From Blastocladiella emersonii ATCC 22665 (taxonomy: Eukaryota > Blastocladiomycota > Blastocladiomycetes > Blastocladiales > Blastocladiaceae), in assembly GCA_025594325.1 (NCBI GenBank), contig JANHCV010000005.1:1081501-1145500 (forward strand): a DNA stretch of 64,000 nucleotides, read 5' to 3'. Of this stretch, positions 22,072-31,582 are shown one piece after another. Within the stretch, counting starts at the first letter, position 1, and each line of letters starts with the position of its first letter. A program made the position numbers and the translations under genes. The notes under the pieces were generated by a model. That model saw only the letters and a list, made by a program, of their open reading frames with translations. It was not told the origin of the DNA and searched no databases.

Positions 22072-25000
22072 TTAGAAGTACTTCTTAAGCTCGACGCGCT
22101 TATCCGCATCGAGAGCGTTCCAGAGCGCCGTCTGGCGGTCGGCGGGGAGGACCGCGAGCAGCGCGCGCGCACGGTTGAGCACCATCTCCGCGACCGCGGG
22201 CTCCTCGTCGTGGGTGCCCTGGTACAGGAGCTCGAGGAGGGCGTCGATGACGCGCTCGATCTGGGCCCCGACAACGGGATGCTGCGCGTCGATGAGGTGG
22301 ACGAGGAACTTGGTGGCCTCGCTGGCCTCGTCGTCGTCGTAGATGATGGGCATGGCCTGCACCCACAGGGCGAGGTACTCGTCCTTCTGCGGGAACGCGT
22401 CGGCCGCGGGGGACCGCAGCACGTGCGCGAGCGCGGACACGGCGTTCTCGGACGCGAGCACGTTGTCCTCGTCGCGCGCCGCCGGGTCGCGCAGCATCGC
22501 CGCGAGCTGCGGGAGCGCCGCGAGGGTGAGCTGCGCGAACTCGGCGCCGCCGACCTTGGCGGCGATCCCGACACCGTACGCGGCCGACTGGCGGACCGAC
22601 GGCTGCGGCATGGTGAGCGCCTGGAGGTACCGCTCGCCGATCATGGGGAGGTACTTTGCGGCGGCGGGCCCGGCAAACTCGATGAGGTCGTCGAACACGG
22701 ACATGCCGAGGAGGAGCAGGTCCTCGTCGTTGGCCGAGAGCGCCTTGTGGATGGTCGGGAGCAGGGTCTCGAGGAGCGGGAGGATCTTGGCGCCGTACAC
22801 CTTGACGAGGGCCTGGATCGCGACCGCGAGGGACGTCATGACCGCGTTCTCCATGGCCGCGTCCTCCTCGAGCGCCTCCTCCTGCTCAGGGTCGTAGTCC
22901 TCGTCCTGCCGCTTGGCGTCGCGCTCGAGGACGAGCTGGTAAACGACGTCGGCTACCTCGCCGAGCACCTGCACCAGCTGCACCGCCTCCTGCTCCGTGA
23001 GGGCGTTCTCGCGCAGCGTGATGATTACCTCGGCGATCGTCGACAGCGCCTGCTGCGAGAACTCGGGGTCCTCCTCCTCGGGCAGCACCTTGACGAACCG
23101 GGCGAGCGCGGCCGACCACTGCGCGCGCATCTCGGGCGACTCGGGGTTGCTGGCGATCACCTTGGCGATGGCGGCGGCCGCGACCTGGCGCACGCCGTCG
23201 TGGTAGTAGAACTCGAGCTGCGGGACGAGCAGCTCCATGACCTGGACCGCGTAGTCGCGGAACCCGTGGCCGAGGTTACGGGCGTAGCACATGAGCATCT
23301 CGATGGCCGAGAACTTCTCGTCGAGCAGGGACGTGCGGATGCACAGGCGCTGGCCCTCGATGACGGCGTGCTGCCACCCGTCCTCGGCCGCGTACTCGTC
23401 GGGGTTCTCCTCGTGGTCGAGCAGGGCGACCTCGGGCTTGAGCTGCGCCGCGGCGACGAGCGGCGGGATCACGACGGGCAAATACGGGATGAACTGGTCC
23501 TTGAGCACCGTGCACAGGCGCGCCCACGAGTGCATCAGGTACGACACCTGCGGGTCGTCGGCCTCGGTCACCTCGCCCTGGATGTTGGCCAGCGCCTGCA
23601 TGAAGGCCGCCGCGTCGGGCGCAAACGTCTCCTCCTTGACCGCCATGGCGATGAGGGTCGCGCACTCCATGGCCTTGCCGCGCAGGAGCCGGAGCTCCTT
23701 CTGGTTGGGCAGCTGCAGGATCTGCATGAGCGCGGGCATCACGGCCGGGTAGTAGGTCGCGAACGCGTCCTCGGCGGCATCGGCGACCGTCGCCATGGTC
23801 GTCATGGCCTGCTCCTTGACGTAGATCTTGGGCGAGCTCGACAGCACCACGAGCTTGGCGAACAGCGGGTCGAGGAACTTCTGCAGGTCGGCGCGGTTCA
23901 CCTCCTCGCAGAAGTTGACCATGGCGGCCGCCGCGTGCGCCTGGACGCGCGGGTTGGCGCCGTCGTCCATGCACGCCATGAGCGCCGGGATGATGGTGCC
24001 AAAGTGGCGCTTCTGCAGCTGCGGGGCAAAGTCGGTCGCGAGCTGCCCGATGCAGTTGCAGGCCGCGTACCGGACGCGCGGGTGCGGGTCGGCGAGGTAG
24101 GGCACGACCATGCCGACGACCTTGGACAGGTCCTTGTTCATGATCTTGTAGCAGCCCTCGCCGATCGCGGAAACCGCCATGAGCGCGGCGTGGCGGCGCT
24201 GCCACTCGGCGGCCTGCAGCATCTGCGGGATGAGCTGGAACGCGACGGGCGTGACCGTGGGCGCGCCGAGCTTGCGGGCGATGCGGTCCATGGCCTGCTC
24301 GCCGATCACGTACGCCTCGTCGGCGTCGTCCTCGTCCTCGACGCTGTCGGTGGTGTGCCAGGCGGGCTCGTCGTCGAGCTGCGCCATCATGTCGAGGGCG
24401 ACGGGGACCACGGCCTGGCAGAAGTCGGGCGTCTGCTTGCGCACCATGGCGGGCGCCTCGTCGACGAGCGTGAGCAGCAGCTCGAGCGCCGCGTGGCGCG
24501 TGTCGGGGTCGAGCTCCGGGTTGGTGGCGAGCGACAGCACAAAGGCGACGAGCTGCGGCAGGATCGGGCGGAACAGCTTGGGCAGGCCCATGGCGAGCTC
24601 GATGAGCGACGTCATGGCCTTGAGGAGGTCCTCCTCGTTGTCGACGGCGAGCAGCGCGGGCAGCACGTTGAGCATCGCGACCATGAGGTTGGCAAAGGCG
24701 CCCTTGCCGTCCTCGCCGACCTCGAGGAGGAAGTAGACGGCGGCGTTGAGCGCGGCGACGCGCACGGGCATGAGCTCCTGGTCCGACAGCGACGCGTCGA
24801 AGACGCGGGCGACGCTGGGCATGTCGACGACGGCGCCGTCGGTCATGAGGAGCCCCGGCACGTTGGCGAGGATTTGGAACGCCGACTCGCGGAACTCGGG
24901 CTCGGCGGCCTGCACGCACTGGAAGACCGCGGGCATCACCTCGGGCCACGCCACGGCCTTGTTGCGCAGCGACTTGGCCAGCTCCGAGATGCAGTCGCCG

Positions 25001-25428
25001 AGCTTCTTGCGCACGTTGGGCACGGGCTCGACGCCGAGCGCGGCGAGCACCTCGCCCAGGCAGTGCACGCGCGTCGCCTCCTGCACCAGGAAGATGGGCG
25101 CCGTGTGCGTCTTGGTCCCGTCGGCCGCCGTCTGGATGATGGGCGACAGCGACAGGCGGCGGAACAGCACCGCGGCGAAGGCGCGGATCTATTCCCGCGA
25201 AAAGAGGGTGAGCACGGCGGCTCCCACGCAGAGATCGTGATGATGACGACGACGCACCGGCGCATCGGGGTGCTGGCGCAGGACCTGGGTGAGCGCGGGC
25301 AGGCCGAGGTCGGGCTGCGCGTCAATGAACTTTGCGCGCAGCGTGGCCTCGGCGTCTGCGCGCTGCGTGTTGTCGTTGCTGACCAGCGCGTGCAGCAGCT
25401 GCGTGATCTCCGCGGCGGCAGCGTCCAT
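22072..25428 (-). CDS. KAP121: Importin beta-3 / Kap121 (IPO5 type), 1095 aa
   Basis: Two exons, 25428-25258 and 25188-22072; the 69-nt intron starts GTGCGT and ends ATAG. Joining yields RQHPDAP-IRAFAAVLFRRL, the usual end of the first HEAT repeat. The whole protein is HEAT-repeat solenoid, with acidic loops (e.g. TTDSVEDEDDADEAYV and DEDYDPEQEEALEEDAA) expected in Ran- and cargo-binding karyopherins. The C-terminal part (MSVFDDLIEFAGPAAAKYL, VRQSAAYGVGIAAKVGG, ASENAVSALAHVL) follows IPO5/Kap121 rather than Kap123. It imports ribosomal proteins, histones and other cargo through nuclear pores in a RanGTP-dependent way. Length matches the family (about 1090). Confidence 0.93.
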
Positions 25429-25690
25429 GGTGCGTGCGTGTGGGGTGGTTGCTCGTGGACTCGGTCGTCAAGAGTTCGGGGGAAAGAGAGGAGGAAGGGA
25501 GGCGATGGGGCTGGGCTGGGTGGCTGGCCCGACGCACGCTCCGCCACACGGCGAGGAGCAACGCAGAGCAGAGCGGCGCACGCGGGGTCTCAGAGCGCGG
25601 GGTCGCGGGCTGATCTCACCTGACTGCGTTGCCGGGCACGTTGAAATATCATACTCTGTACATTTTTGTCTCCCGGACCCAACCCAAAAT

Positions 25691-28279
25691 CTACTCATCG
25701 TCGTCATCCTCGGCGGGCGGCTGCGACACGATGGCGTCGGGCGGCTGGATGCCCGCGGCGACCATGAGCTCGCGCAGGCGCTCGTTCTCGGCCTCGAGCT
25801 CGTTGACGCGGTGCTCGAGGTAGTCGATCTTGGCCGCCTTGCGCGCGCGCGACTTGCGCGCCGACAGCGTGTTCTTGAGCCGCTTGAGGTCGCGCGGGTC
25901 GACACTCTCGAGGTCGACGCCGCCGCCGTCCTCCGCGCCATCGCCGACCGCTGCTGCTTCTGCTGGCACCGCTGCCGCCGTAAGCTGCGACTTGGCCGGC
26001 CGCCCGCGCTTGCGCTTGGTCGGCGCCTGCAGGATGACCGACGGCAGGATCGCCGCGCCCGCCGACGTGGCCGGCGAGTTGGACTTGGACTGGATCGGGG
26101 CGTCGATCGGGATCAGGTGCGCCGGGTACGCGAGCACGGGTGGGAGCGACTTGCAGTGCGTCGTGCTCTTCTTGGTCGTCGACGGGATCAGCGTCTCGGG
26201 CGCACCGCCGCCGCTCGCCGCCGTCGTCGCCGTCGACGCGCCCGAGCTCGCACGGTGCAGGACCGGCGGCGGGTCGGACGGTTCCGTGGCGGCGGTCGTG
26301 GTGGTGCTGGCGGCGGCGGCACCGCGCCGGGACACGCGGCGCGAGGTCGACGCGGAGGCCGTGGTGGTGGTGGTTGTCGTGGCACCTGCCGCCCGCGTGG
26401 TCCGCGCACCCGACGCGCGTGAAGCAGCTGGTGCGGCGCGCCGGCGCGACGGCTTGGCCTCGACCGCGACCCGCACGTCCGACGACGACGTGCTCGAGAG
26501 ATCGTCGGTGTCGACGATCCCCATATCGCCAAACTCGGACTCGACCCCACACGGCGGCGGCGCTCCATCTTGTCCGTCGCGTCGCCGCACCTGCCCACGC
26601 GACCCGTAGTACCCCTGCCGCTGCTGCATCATCTGCTGCCACTGCTCGGGCGACGTGGGCGCGGTCGGGAGGCCCGTCGGCGGGAACCGGTGGTCCGGGT
26701 GCGCGTGCCCGTGAGGGGGAGGGGGCGGAGGGTAGTCGTACGGCGGGTAGCCGCCATCCAAAAGATGCGGCGGCGGCAGCGGGTGGCCGTGCGCGTGCGC
26801 GTGGTACCGGTGGTGGTGGTGGTACTCGGCGGCAGCCGCGTACGCGTACTCGAGCGCGGGCGGCGGCGGCGGGTAACCCGTCTGCGCGCCCGGGTAGTGG
26901 TAGTGACCGGGAGGCGGCGGCGGGTGGAGATGGTGCGGGTGGGGAGGCGGGTACACGTGCGGCGGCGGGAGAGGTGGCGGGATCCCGTGCGCATCGCCAT
27001 TGCCGTTGGCGGTGACAGCGGTCGACGACGACGCAAAGACCGACGGCGGCGCAAGGTGCGGCGGCATCTGCAGGTGCGTGCCGAACGGGTTGGGCGGTTC
27101 GTCACCAGCCTGCTGGCCGGGCGACTGGTCGCTGCCGTCCTGCTGCGCGGGCGGGGGAGGCGGCGAGAAGGGCTGGTCGTGGTTGCGCATCAGGGCGACG
27201 CGCGCGGGCGTCGCGACAAACGAGGCGGGCGACTGCGCCGTGGACTCGGCGGCGGGCGCGACACTCACGACGCCGTCCATGGGCGACACGGCGCGCGGGA
27301 GCGAGGCGCCAAAGCACGAGTCCGGAATCGACGAGCCGGCGGGACCCGGCGCGAGCTCGCGGCGTTGGCGCGACGTCAGCGGCGACAGGACGGGCGGAGC
27401 GATGCCGGACGTGTCCATGGCGTCGTCGCCGTTGGGGACCGAGTCGAACTGCATGGCGGGCAGGTGGCGCAGCGACGTCTGGGTGTGCGGCATGGGCTGG
27501 GTGTCGAGGCCGGGCTCGGTCTTGACGACGTCCATGTCCATGGGCTCGTCGCCCTCCTCCTCGTCGAGACGGCGCAGCTGGCTCGGCATCGGCTCGGCCG
27601 TGGGCTGGCTCGGCATCGGCTCGGCCGTGGGCTGGCTCGGCATCGGCTCGGCCGTGGGCTGGCTCGGCATCAGCTGCGAGAAGGACGGCGGGTCCATGAG
27701 CTTGGAGAAATCCTGCGACGACCCGTCGCCGGGCACGACGGCGCTCGGCGGGAGCGGGACGGGCGCGGCGAGCGGGGTCGAGGCGGTGGCGGACCGCGAC
27801 CCGCTGCGGCGCGACCCCGAGCGCGAGCCCACGGCCGTCAGCGTCGGCGGGGCATCGGCCGATACGAGCACGGGCGAGTCGACCGAGTCGCGCTCGTGCT
27901 GGCTCAGCGAGCGGACCTCAAAGTTCTGGCTCGACGGCGGGTCGGCGGGCGCCAGCGACACGCTGAGGTCGCCGCGCGCCGTCACGGCGGTGCGCAGGTC
28001 CGGGTCGCGCGCGGCGGCAGTCGCAGCGGCGCCGGGCAGCGACGCGAACCACGCCGGGTTGATGTCGCGGGCGGCCGAGGCGGGCGGGGCGGGCGCGGCG
28101 TGGCCCTGCGAGTCGCCGGTGCCGCTGTCCTCGTTGAGGTCAAACACCTCGGACAGGCCCTGCGAGACGAGGAAGTTGGGCATGCTGTCTTCCTTGCTGG
28201 CGTCCTTGTCGTCGGACGTCGATGCGGTAGTTGTGGTAGGGGGAGCGCCGGCGGGCGGAGGGCTGCCCGCGAGCGACAT
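25691..28279 (-). CDS. Gcn4-like bZIP transcription factor, 862 aa
   Basis: A single long exon. A C-terminal bZIP (about 798-850) carries a basic region LKRLKNTLSARKSRARK, the N-x7-R core that contacts DNA, followed by leucine-zipper heptads IDYLEHRVNELEAENERLREL. The N-x-x-x-A-R-K/R-S-R-A-R-K form is that of fungal Gcn4/Cpc1 activators, which drive amino-acid biosynthesis genes. The rest is low complexity: acidic/Ser-rich segments early, three perfect 9-residue repeats (PMPSQPTAE; DNA 27581-27661), a Pro/His/Tyr-rich middle and an RRAAPAASR basic stretch. It is far longer than yeast Gcn4 (281 aa). An upstream ORF ends 4 nt before the start codon (separate entry). The target set is inference. 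Confidence 0.85.
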   Translation of the reverse strand: MSLAGSPPPAGAPPTTTTASTSDDKDASKEDSMPNFLVSQGLSEVFDLNEDSGTGDSQGHAAPAPPASAARDINPAWFASLPGAAATAAARDPDLRTAVTARGDLSVSLAPADPPSSQNFEVRSLSQHERDSVDSPVLVSADAPPTLTAVGSRSGSRRSGSRSATASTPLAAPVPLPPSAVVPGDGSSQDFSKLMDPPSFSQLMPSQPTAEPMPSQPTAEPMPSQPTAEPMPSQLRRLDEEEGDEPMDMDVVKTEPGLDTQPMPHTQTSLRHLPAMQFDSVPNGDDAMDTSGIAPPVLSPLTSRQRRELAPGPAGSSIPDSCFGASLPRAVSPMDGVVSVAPAAESTAQSPASFVATPARVALMRNHDQPFSPPPPPAQQDGSDQSPGQQAGDEPPNPFGTHLQMPPHLAPPSVFASSSTAVTANGNGDAHGIPPPLPPPHVYPPPHPHHLHPPPPPGHYHYPGAQTGYPPPPPALEYAYAAAAEYHHHHRYHAHAHGHPLPPPHLLDGGYPPYDYPPPPPPHGHAHPDHRFPPTGLPTAPTSPEQWQQMMQQRQGYYGSRGQVRRRDGQDGAPPPCGVESEFGDMGIVDTDDLSSTSSSDVRVAVEAKPSRRRAAPAASRASGARTTRAAGATTTTTTTASASTSRRVSRRGAAAASTTTTAATEPSDPPPVLHRASSGASTATTAASGGGAPETLIPSTTKKSTTHCKSLPPVLAYPAHLIPIDAPIQSKSNSPATSAGAAILPSVILQAPTKRKRGRPAKSQLTAAAVPAEAAAVGDGAEDGGGVDLESVDPRDLKRLKNTLSARKSRARKAAKIDYLEHRVNELEAENERLRELMVAAGIQPPDAIVSQPPAEDDDDE
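27581..27661 (-). repeat. Three perfect 27-bp tandem repeats inside the bZIP gene
   Basis: The unit is repeated at 27581-27607, 27608-27634 and 27635-27661, followed by a partial fourth copy. It encodes PMPSQPTAE-type nonapeptides. Perfect identity implies recent expansion. Confidence 0.9.
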
Positions 28280-28283
28280 GGTG

Positions 28284-28493
28284 TTAGTGGGCGGGCCGGC
28301 TGCGGCAAGTTACGTTGCAGGGAGGGCGAGGGGGCAGCGGACGAGGGCGAGGTCGGCGGCGGGAGCGAGAGCGGGAACGAGCGGGCAGGGCGAAGGCGCA
28401 GGCTGGTGGGGACGGCCGGAGCCGACAGTCGCCGAATCGAGCACGCATGCTCGTCTGCCCGGCGACCCGCGCGCGAACCGAGCACGCTTTCAT
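28284..28493 (-). promoter_or_regulatory. Possible upstream ORF in the bZIP leader
   Basis: An ATG at 28493 opens a 69-codon frame whose TAA (28286-28284) lies just 4 nt before the bZIP start codon at 28279. A second in-frame ATG sits at 28448. Gcn4/Atf4-type factors are controlled by upstream ORFs, so this layout could delay or block main-ORF translation. It matters only if the transcript starts upstream of 28493, which cannot be seen here. Confidence 0.35.
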
Positions 28494-29248
28494 GCTCACG
28501 GCAAGCGGGCGCAGCTGCCGTCACCGCCATCACCGAGCCGTGCTCGCCCGGTCCGCGACCGATGAACCGAACGCGACCGACCACCACGGGTCCGCGAGGG
28601 CTCCAACGCGAGCGAGGGCGGGCGGATCCGGGAGGCCCAGCATCGAGCCTCTCCTCTCCAAGGAGTGTGATGGACGCCGTACCTGATGCAAGCAGGTAGC
28701 GCGGTGCGGATAAGATGGATGGATGCGTGTTCGCGTGCAGAGGGGACCGAACGGGGCGGGGGGCGGTTCAAGAGAGGGAGCGGAGCCGCAACCGCAGTGA
28801 CGCATCCGGCCGGGCGGCCGAGCCCGAGTCGTGACTCCCCGCCCGACCGAGTTGCCCCGGATCGGCGACTGCGCCGCCGTGTGAGTCCCTCGCGCACCGA
28901 CCTCCTCCCCGCGGCTCGTGCCGACGCTTCTCGCGGTGTGGCCTTCGCCTGTCTCCCCGTCCCCACCACGTGCGCGCGACCGACGCGTCGAAGGGGGAGA
29001 CGCGTCGCGTGGGCGGGCGGCCCAGCCGCTCATCTTCGACGCTCCTCGCGAACCTTCCACCGTCCACGCGCCGCGCCGCAGCAGCCGCACCGATCGATGA
29101 TGAACCACATGCATAGCGGCGCCCATGATGAGCGCACGCCGTCATGCCGCCGAGACACGTCGGCCCAGGCCACCGCGCCGACCGCCGCGGCCGCCAAGAT
29201 CCGCATGCTGGACGCCGTGAGCGCGCGGCCGCACCGAGGCAGGCAAGT

Positions 29249-29254
29249 GGTATA
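29249..29254 (+). promoter_or_regulatory. TATA box of the APP1-type gene
   Basis: TATAAA in a GC-rich background, followed about 100 bp later by ATG in the ACCACCATG context at 29360. Confidence 0.55.
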
Positions 29255-29359
29255 AAGATGCCCTGATGCCGCCGCTACCCCCCGCCGTCGTGCTCTCGTC
29301 GCTCGACACGCTGCTGCTCGCCCAACCTGTCCTGCCCGTCCACCACCGCCACTACCACC

Positions 29360-31154
29360 ATGACGTCCAAGGACCCCACGCACCCGCGCGCGCGCCCCAA
29401 GCGCTCGATCGTGTCGGCCATCGCCGCTGCCGCCGTGTGCGGCCTGCTGTGCGTCGGCGCGCTCGGCCCGGCGCCCGTCCTCGCGCAGTCGCCGACCACC
29501 ACCACCAGCTTGTCGGCCGGCACCACGCGCAGCACCATCGACGGCACCATCATCCCGACGGTCCTCGTGCTCCCGGGCTACGCGTCGGCCTCGCTCGCGC
29601 CGCCCGCATCCACGACGCCGCCGCCCGGCAGCGGGTCCGTGACGTCGACCACGGCCACGCTCACCATCACGTCGGGCACCTTCTCGACGCCCGTCACGCT
29701 GACCCTGACCGCCACCGACACGGCATCGTCGTCCGCGCCGGGGGCGTCGAGTACCCCGACCACAACTTCAGCAGCGCCCGGCGGCTCGCCGACACCCGGC
29801 GACTCGATCCGCGCCGTCGCGCAGGCGTTCCTGTTCACGCCGCCCGATCCGACCGACGACGACACGACCGACCCGTACTCGGGCCCGTTCAGCGTGTTCC
29901 AGCTCGCCAACCTCAACGCCGACCAGGAGGCGGTGCTGCTCAACCGCAGCTACTACTTCAAGGGCCGCGGCCAGGTGACGCCGGCGCAGGTCGTGCTGAG
30001 CGCCAACACCTCGTCGCCGCTGCCGCGCCCGCCGCCGCCCATCGCGCCCGTCGCGTTCCCGGTCCCGCGCGACTTCCCCAAGGCGTGGGCGTCGCCCGAC
30101 AACCCGCCCGTGTCGCGCAAGAACCTGACGACGGCCGCCAATGGCGTGCTGCAGATCAACCACACGTGGACCAACCTGCCGCCCGGGTTCATCCCGACAC
30201 TGCCCGCCATTTCGGGCGCCGTCATGATGCCGTTCCAGGTCGCCCCGTTTGTGAGCAACTCGTCGACGGTCGGGCCCGGCGCGCTGCCCGGCGCCGAGGT
30301 CTCGTACATGGTGCTCGTCAACGAGGGGCCGGGGTCGGGGTCGTCGGCCCAGCAGTCGCCGTCGCCCTCGCCGCCCGCGCAGCAGCACTTTGCCGTGCTC
30401 TCGGACATTGACGTACGTTTCTCACTACTCGACTCGCCGCATCGCATCGACCCGATCACTAACCGACGCTTTCATCCGAAACCAACAGGACGTGCTCAAG
30501 ATCACCAACGTGTCGAGCCCGTGGCGCGGCCTCATCAACAGCTTCACGTCCGTGTACGAGCCGGTGCCGGGCATGCCCAACGTGTTCGACGGCATCGCGC
30601 AGCGGCTCGCCTTCGTCGGGTCCAACGCGACGTTCCACTACGTGACGGGCACGCCGATCCCGCTGTTCCCCGGCCTGCAGCAGTTCCTCGGCGCCTACTA
30701 CCCGCCGGGCTCGCTGACGCTGCGGCCCGTGATCGACTTTGACGCGCAGTCGTTCATCAACCTCATCTCGGAAACCCCCAACGACGCGTACCGGTCGGGC
30801 GCCCTGACTGACATCCTGACCGTATTCCCGGCCGCGACGGGCATGATCTTCGCCGACAGCGCCGCCTCGTCGTACCGCGCATACCTCGACGTCGTGTCGC
30901 GGTTCCCCGACCGCATCGGGTGCATCTACATGCGCAACCTGACCGTCACCGAGCCCGGCCGCACGGGACCCGGCGGCGGGCCCGGCGGCGTCCGCCAGCG
31001 CCTCATCCTGCTCACGCGCGACGACGCCGTCAAGCAGCTCGCCGACCGGCTCCAGGGCAACACCACGCGCGCTGAGAACATGCTCGTCACCTTCTCGGAC
31101 CCGTCGGCCATCCTCGGGTTTGACTGGACGGCGCAGCCGCTGCAGTGTTCGTGA
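29360..31154 (+). CDS. APP1-type (DUF2183) phosphatidate phosphatase domain protein, 572 aa
   Basis: Two exons, 29360-30412 and 30489-31154; the 76-nt intron (GTACGT...AACAG) splits the catalytic motif and splicing gives FAVLSDIDDVLKITN. The APP1 catalytic domain uses a DxDD motif of HAD type to dephosphorylate phosphatidate; SDIDD is intact, with V where T is usual (DxDDT). Downstream conserved blocks are FHYVTGTPIPLFPGLQQFL, PPGSLTLRPV, a segment matching the usual lysine/HK region only loosely, and the terminal FPDRIGCIYMRNLT block. Residues about 15-45 form a hydrophobic signal or anchor, followed by a Ser/Thr/Pro-rich stalk, so the enzyme is probably secretory or surface-located rather than actin-patch cytosolic like yeast App1. 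Part of exon 1 (29535-30029) is duplicated at 36116-36610. Confidence 0.83.
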
Positions 31155-31582
31155 GCGCGCGTCGGTTTGTGTTGTGGATACCCGTCGTCGTTGGTGAGGC
31201 CGGGTGTGAAGAAATCTGCTGTGTCCTGTATCGAATATCATCCGCTGTAACTATCAGCCATAAGCGCTGGCTTTGAAGAAAGCCGTCGGTGAAAGCCTTA
31301 GAACCGCGAGGGAGCAAAAGTCGCGCTGCGCCACGGCGTGACCGCGGCGAGCGCTGAGTGGTCGCGGTCCGCACTGCTCATCATCTTCGCGTCTCGCATG
31401 TCTCGCACTGTTCCAGTCAGTCGGTCCTGTGCCCCCTTCGTTTGCACTCGCCGAGTCCCCGCCGCATGCGTGTACCGCCTCCGACCGTATAAATCCGGGC
31501 CGTTCCCCGCTCTCCCCACCTCTTGCTCAACACGCTTGCATACCTTGCTCACGTACCCGACGAATCTCCCTACTATCGAAGA
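31155..31582. promoter_or_regulatory. Intergenic upstream of the Q-rich gene, with TATA box
   Basis: 428 bp between two plus-strand genes. A TATAAA at 31488-31493 sits 90 bp before the ATG at 31583. Two overlapping TCTCGCA(T/C)-like words occur around 31390-31405. No other gene is seen. Confidence 0.5.

Larger units (their letters stand above)
28280..29359. promoter_or_regulatory. Divergent promoter region between bZIP and APP1-type genes
   Basis: About 1.08 kb separate two divergent starts. A TATAAA lies at 29249-29254 on the plus strand, 106 bp upstream of the APP1-type ATG. The remainder is GC-rich with no supported gene other than the small upstream ORF next to the bZIP start. Confidence 0.5.

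Noticed and set aside
22210-25623. A very long plus-strand open frame opposite importin beta-3
   Set aside because: It is an antisense shadow caused by GC-rich third codon positions; the minus-strand frame encodes a complete karyopherin.
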